A DNA stretch of 6,996 nt from Sphingobacteriales bacterium (GTDB taxonomy: Bacteria; Bacteroidota; Bacteroidia; Sphingobacteriales; Sphingobacteriaceae): positions 1 through 6,996 of the forward strand of contig JAGVEE010000099.1 in the NCBI GenBank assembly GCA_020058405.1, given 5' to 3'. The first letter of the stretch is position 1. Each line of letters starts with the position of its first letter. Made by a program: the position numbers and the translations under genes. A model generated the notes under the pieces. The model saw only the letters and a list, made by a program, of their open reading frames with translations. It was not told the DNA's origin and ran no database searches. Of this stretch, positions 6,818 to 6,996 are shown one piece after another.

Positions 6818-6859
6818 TTCTTAATTCTTAATACTTAATACTTAATTCTTAATACTTAA
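6818..6859 (-). repeat. Right heptamer array (TWCTTAA)6, inverted relative to the left array
   Basis: Six uninterrupted 7-bp units run in perfect register: TTCTTAA (6818), TTCTTAA (6825), TACTTAA (6832), TACTTAA (6839), TTCTTAA (6846) and TACTTAA (6853-6859). Only one base, T or A, varies between units. Read on the minus strand they are TTAAGWA, the same unit as the left array at 6312-6341. The last unit ends 28 bp before the fadE start codon. Confidence 0.9.
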
Positions 6860-6887
6860 CATAAACAGCAAATAACAATCACAGAAT

Positions 6888-6996
6888 ATGAACAAATCAT
6901 TAACAAAAGGCGGAGAATTCCTAATCAAAGACACATTAGCAAAAGATATTTTCATACCTGAAGAATGGACGGAAGAGCAGCGCATGATTGCGCAGA
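6888..6996 (+). CDS. fadE: Acyl-CoA dehydrogenase, N-terminus only (cut by the right edge)
   Basis: The ATG at 6888 opens a frame that runs to the window edge (36 codons plus one base). The peptide contains KGGEFLIKDT followed by IFIPEEWTEEQRMIAQ, the characteristic beginning of the Bacteroidota FadE-type acyl-CoA dehydrogenases encoded next to fadN and fadA. The enzyme would make the 2,3 double bond in acyl-CoA with FAD, the first oxidation of the cycle, supplying the substrate of FadN. Catalytic residues lie beyond the window, so the call rests on this N-terminal signature and on the operon context. It is separated from fadA by 633 bp containing the four-helix-bundle cassette. No Shine-Dalgarno sequence precedes it, and no clear promoter was recognised between the right heptamer array and the ATG. 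Confidence 0.8.
   Translation, partial: MNKSLTKGGEFLIKDTLAKDIFIPEEWTEEQRMIAQ

Larger units (their letters stand above)
6312..6859 (+). mobile_element. Putative insertion cassette: four-helix-bundle gene between inverted heptamer arrays
   Basis: This unit of about 550 bp sits between fadA and fadE, two genes expected to be adjacent in a fadNAE-type operon whose other junctions are only 2-3 nt. It consists of a left TTAAGWA array, a promoter-like sequence, the 121-residue 23S-rRNA-IVP-family gene, a hairpin and the right array in inverted orientation. Genes of this family are commonly present in several copies per genome and are found inside 23S rRNA genes as intervening sequences, which suggests spread. 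No transposase is encoded, and no target-site duplication was recognised outside the arrays, so mobility is inferred from context alone. Confidence 0.35.

Noticed and set aside
6300..6870. Target-site duplication or transposase terminal inverted repeats around the cassette
   Set aside because: No matching short direct repeat was found just outside the two arrays, and no transposase is encoded, so a classical insertion sequence cannot be supported.

Overview
The window is clearly AT-rich and is most simply read as chromosomal DNA of a Bacteroidota bacterium. Three things point there: protein styles typical of that phylum (an acyl-CoA synthetase of the COG1022 type, and an acyl-CoA dehydrogenase beginning with the KGGEFLIKDT-like N-terminus), promoter-like matches to the Bacteroidota consensus (TTG, 19 bp, TAnnTTTG), and an intergenic 23S-rRNA-intervening-sequence-type four-helix-bundle gene without Shine-Dalgarno sequences. 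The genus cannot be named from this.

Layout. Positions 1-753 (minus strand) hold most of a nitronate monooxygenase / 2-nitropropane dioxygenase-type FMN enzyme whose C-terminus lies beyond the left edge. A 150-bp divergent intergenic region (754-903) carries a good plus-strand promoter match and a 5-5-5 inverted repeat (794-808) placed like a repressor operator. From 904 a tightly packed plus-strand operon follows: long-chain acyl-CoA synthetase (904-2667), FadN-type 3-hydroxyacyl-CoA dehydrogenase/enoyl-CoA hydratase (2670-5072, 2-nt gap) and FadA thiolase (5076-6254, 3-nt gap). The next gene of the pathway, an acyl-CoA dehydrogenase (FadE), starts at 6888 and runs off the right edge.

Together these four genes form a complete beta-oxidation cassette: the synthetase activates the fatty acid, FadE makes the 2-enoyl-CoA, FadN hydrates it and oxidises the 3-hydroxyacyl-CoA, and FadA cleaves off acetyl-CoA. 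The order fadN-fadA-fadE matches the fadNAE operon of Bacillus subtilis.

The most unusual part is the 633 bp between fadA and fadE. It holds a 121-residue four-helix-bundle (23S rRNA IVP family) gene with its own promoter-like sequence and a perfect 8-bp hairpin abutting its ATG. It is bracketed by arrays of a 7-bp repeat (TTAAGWA on the left, its reverse complement TWCTTAA on the right). A second, different 7-bp repeat family (TTGTACA) sits directly after the fadA stop. The unit looks like a cassette inserted into an otherwise compact catabolic operon. Whether it is mobile cannot be decided from one copy.
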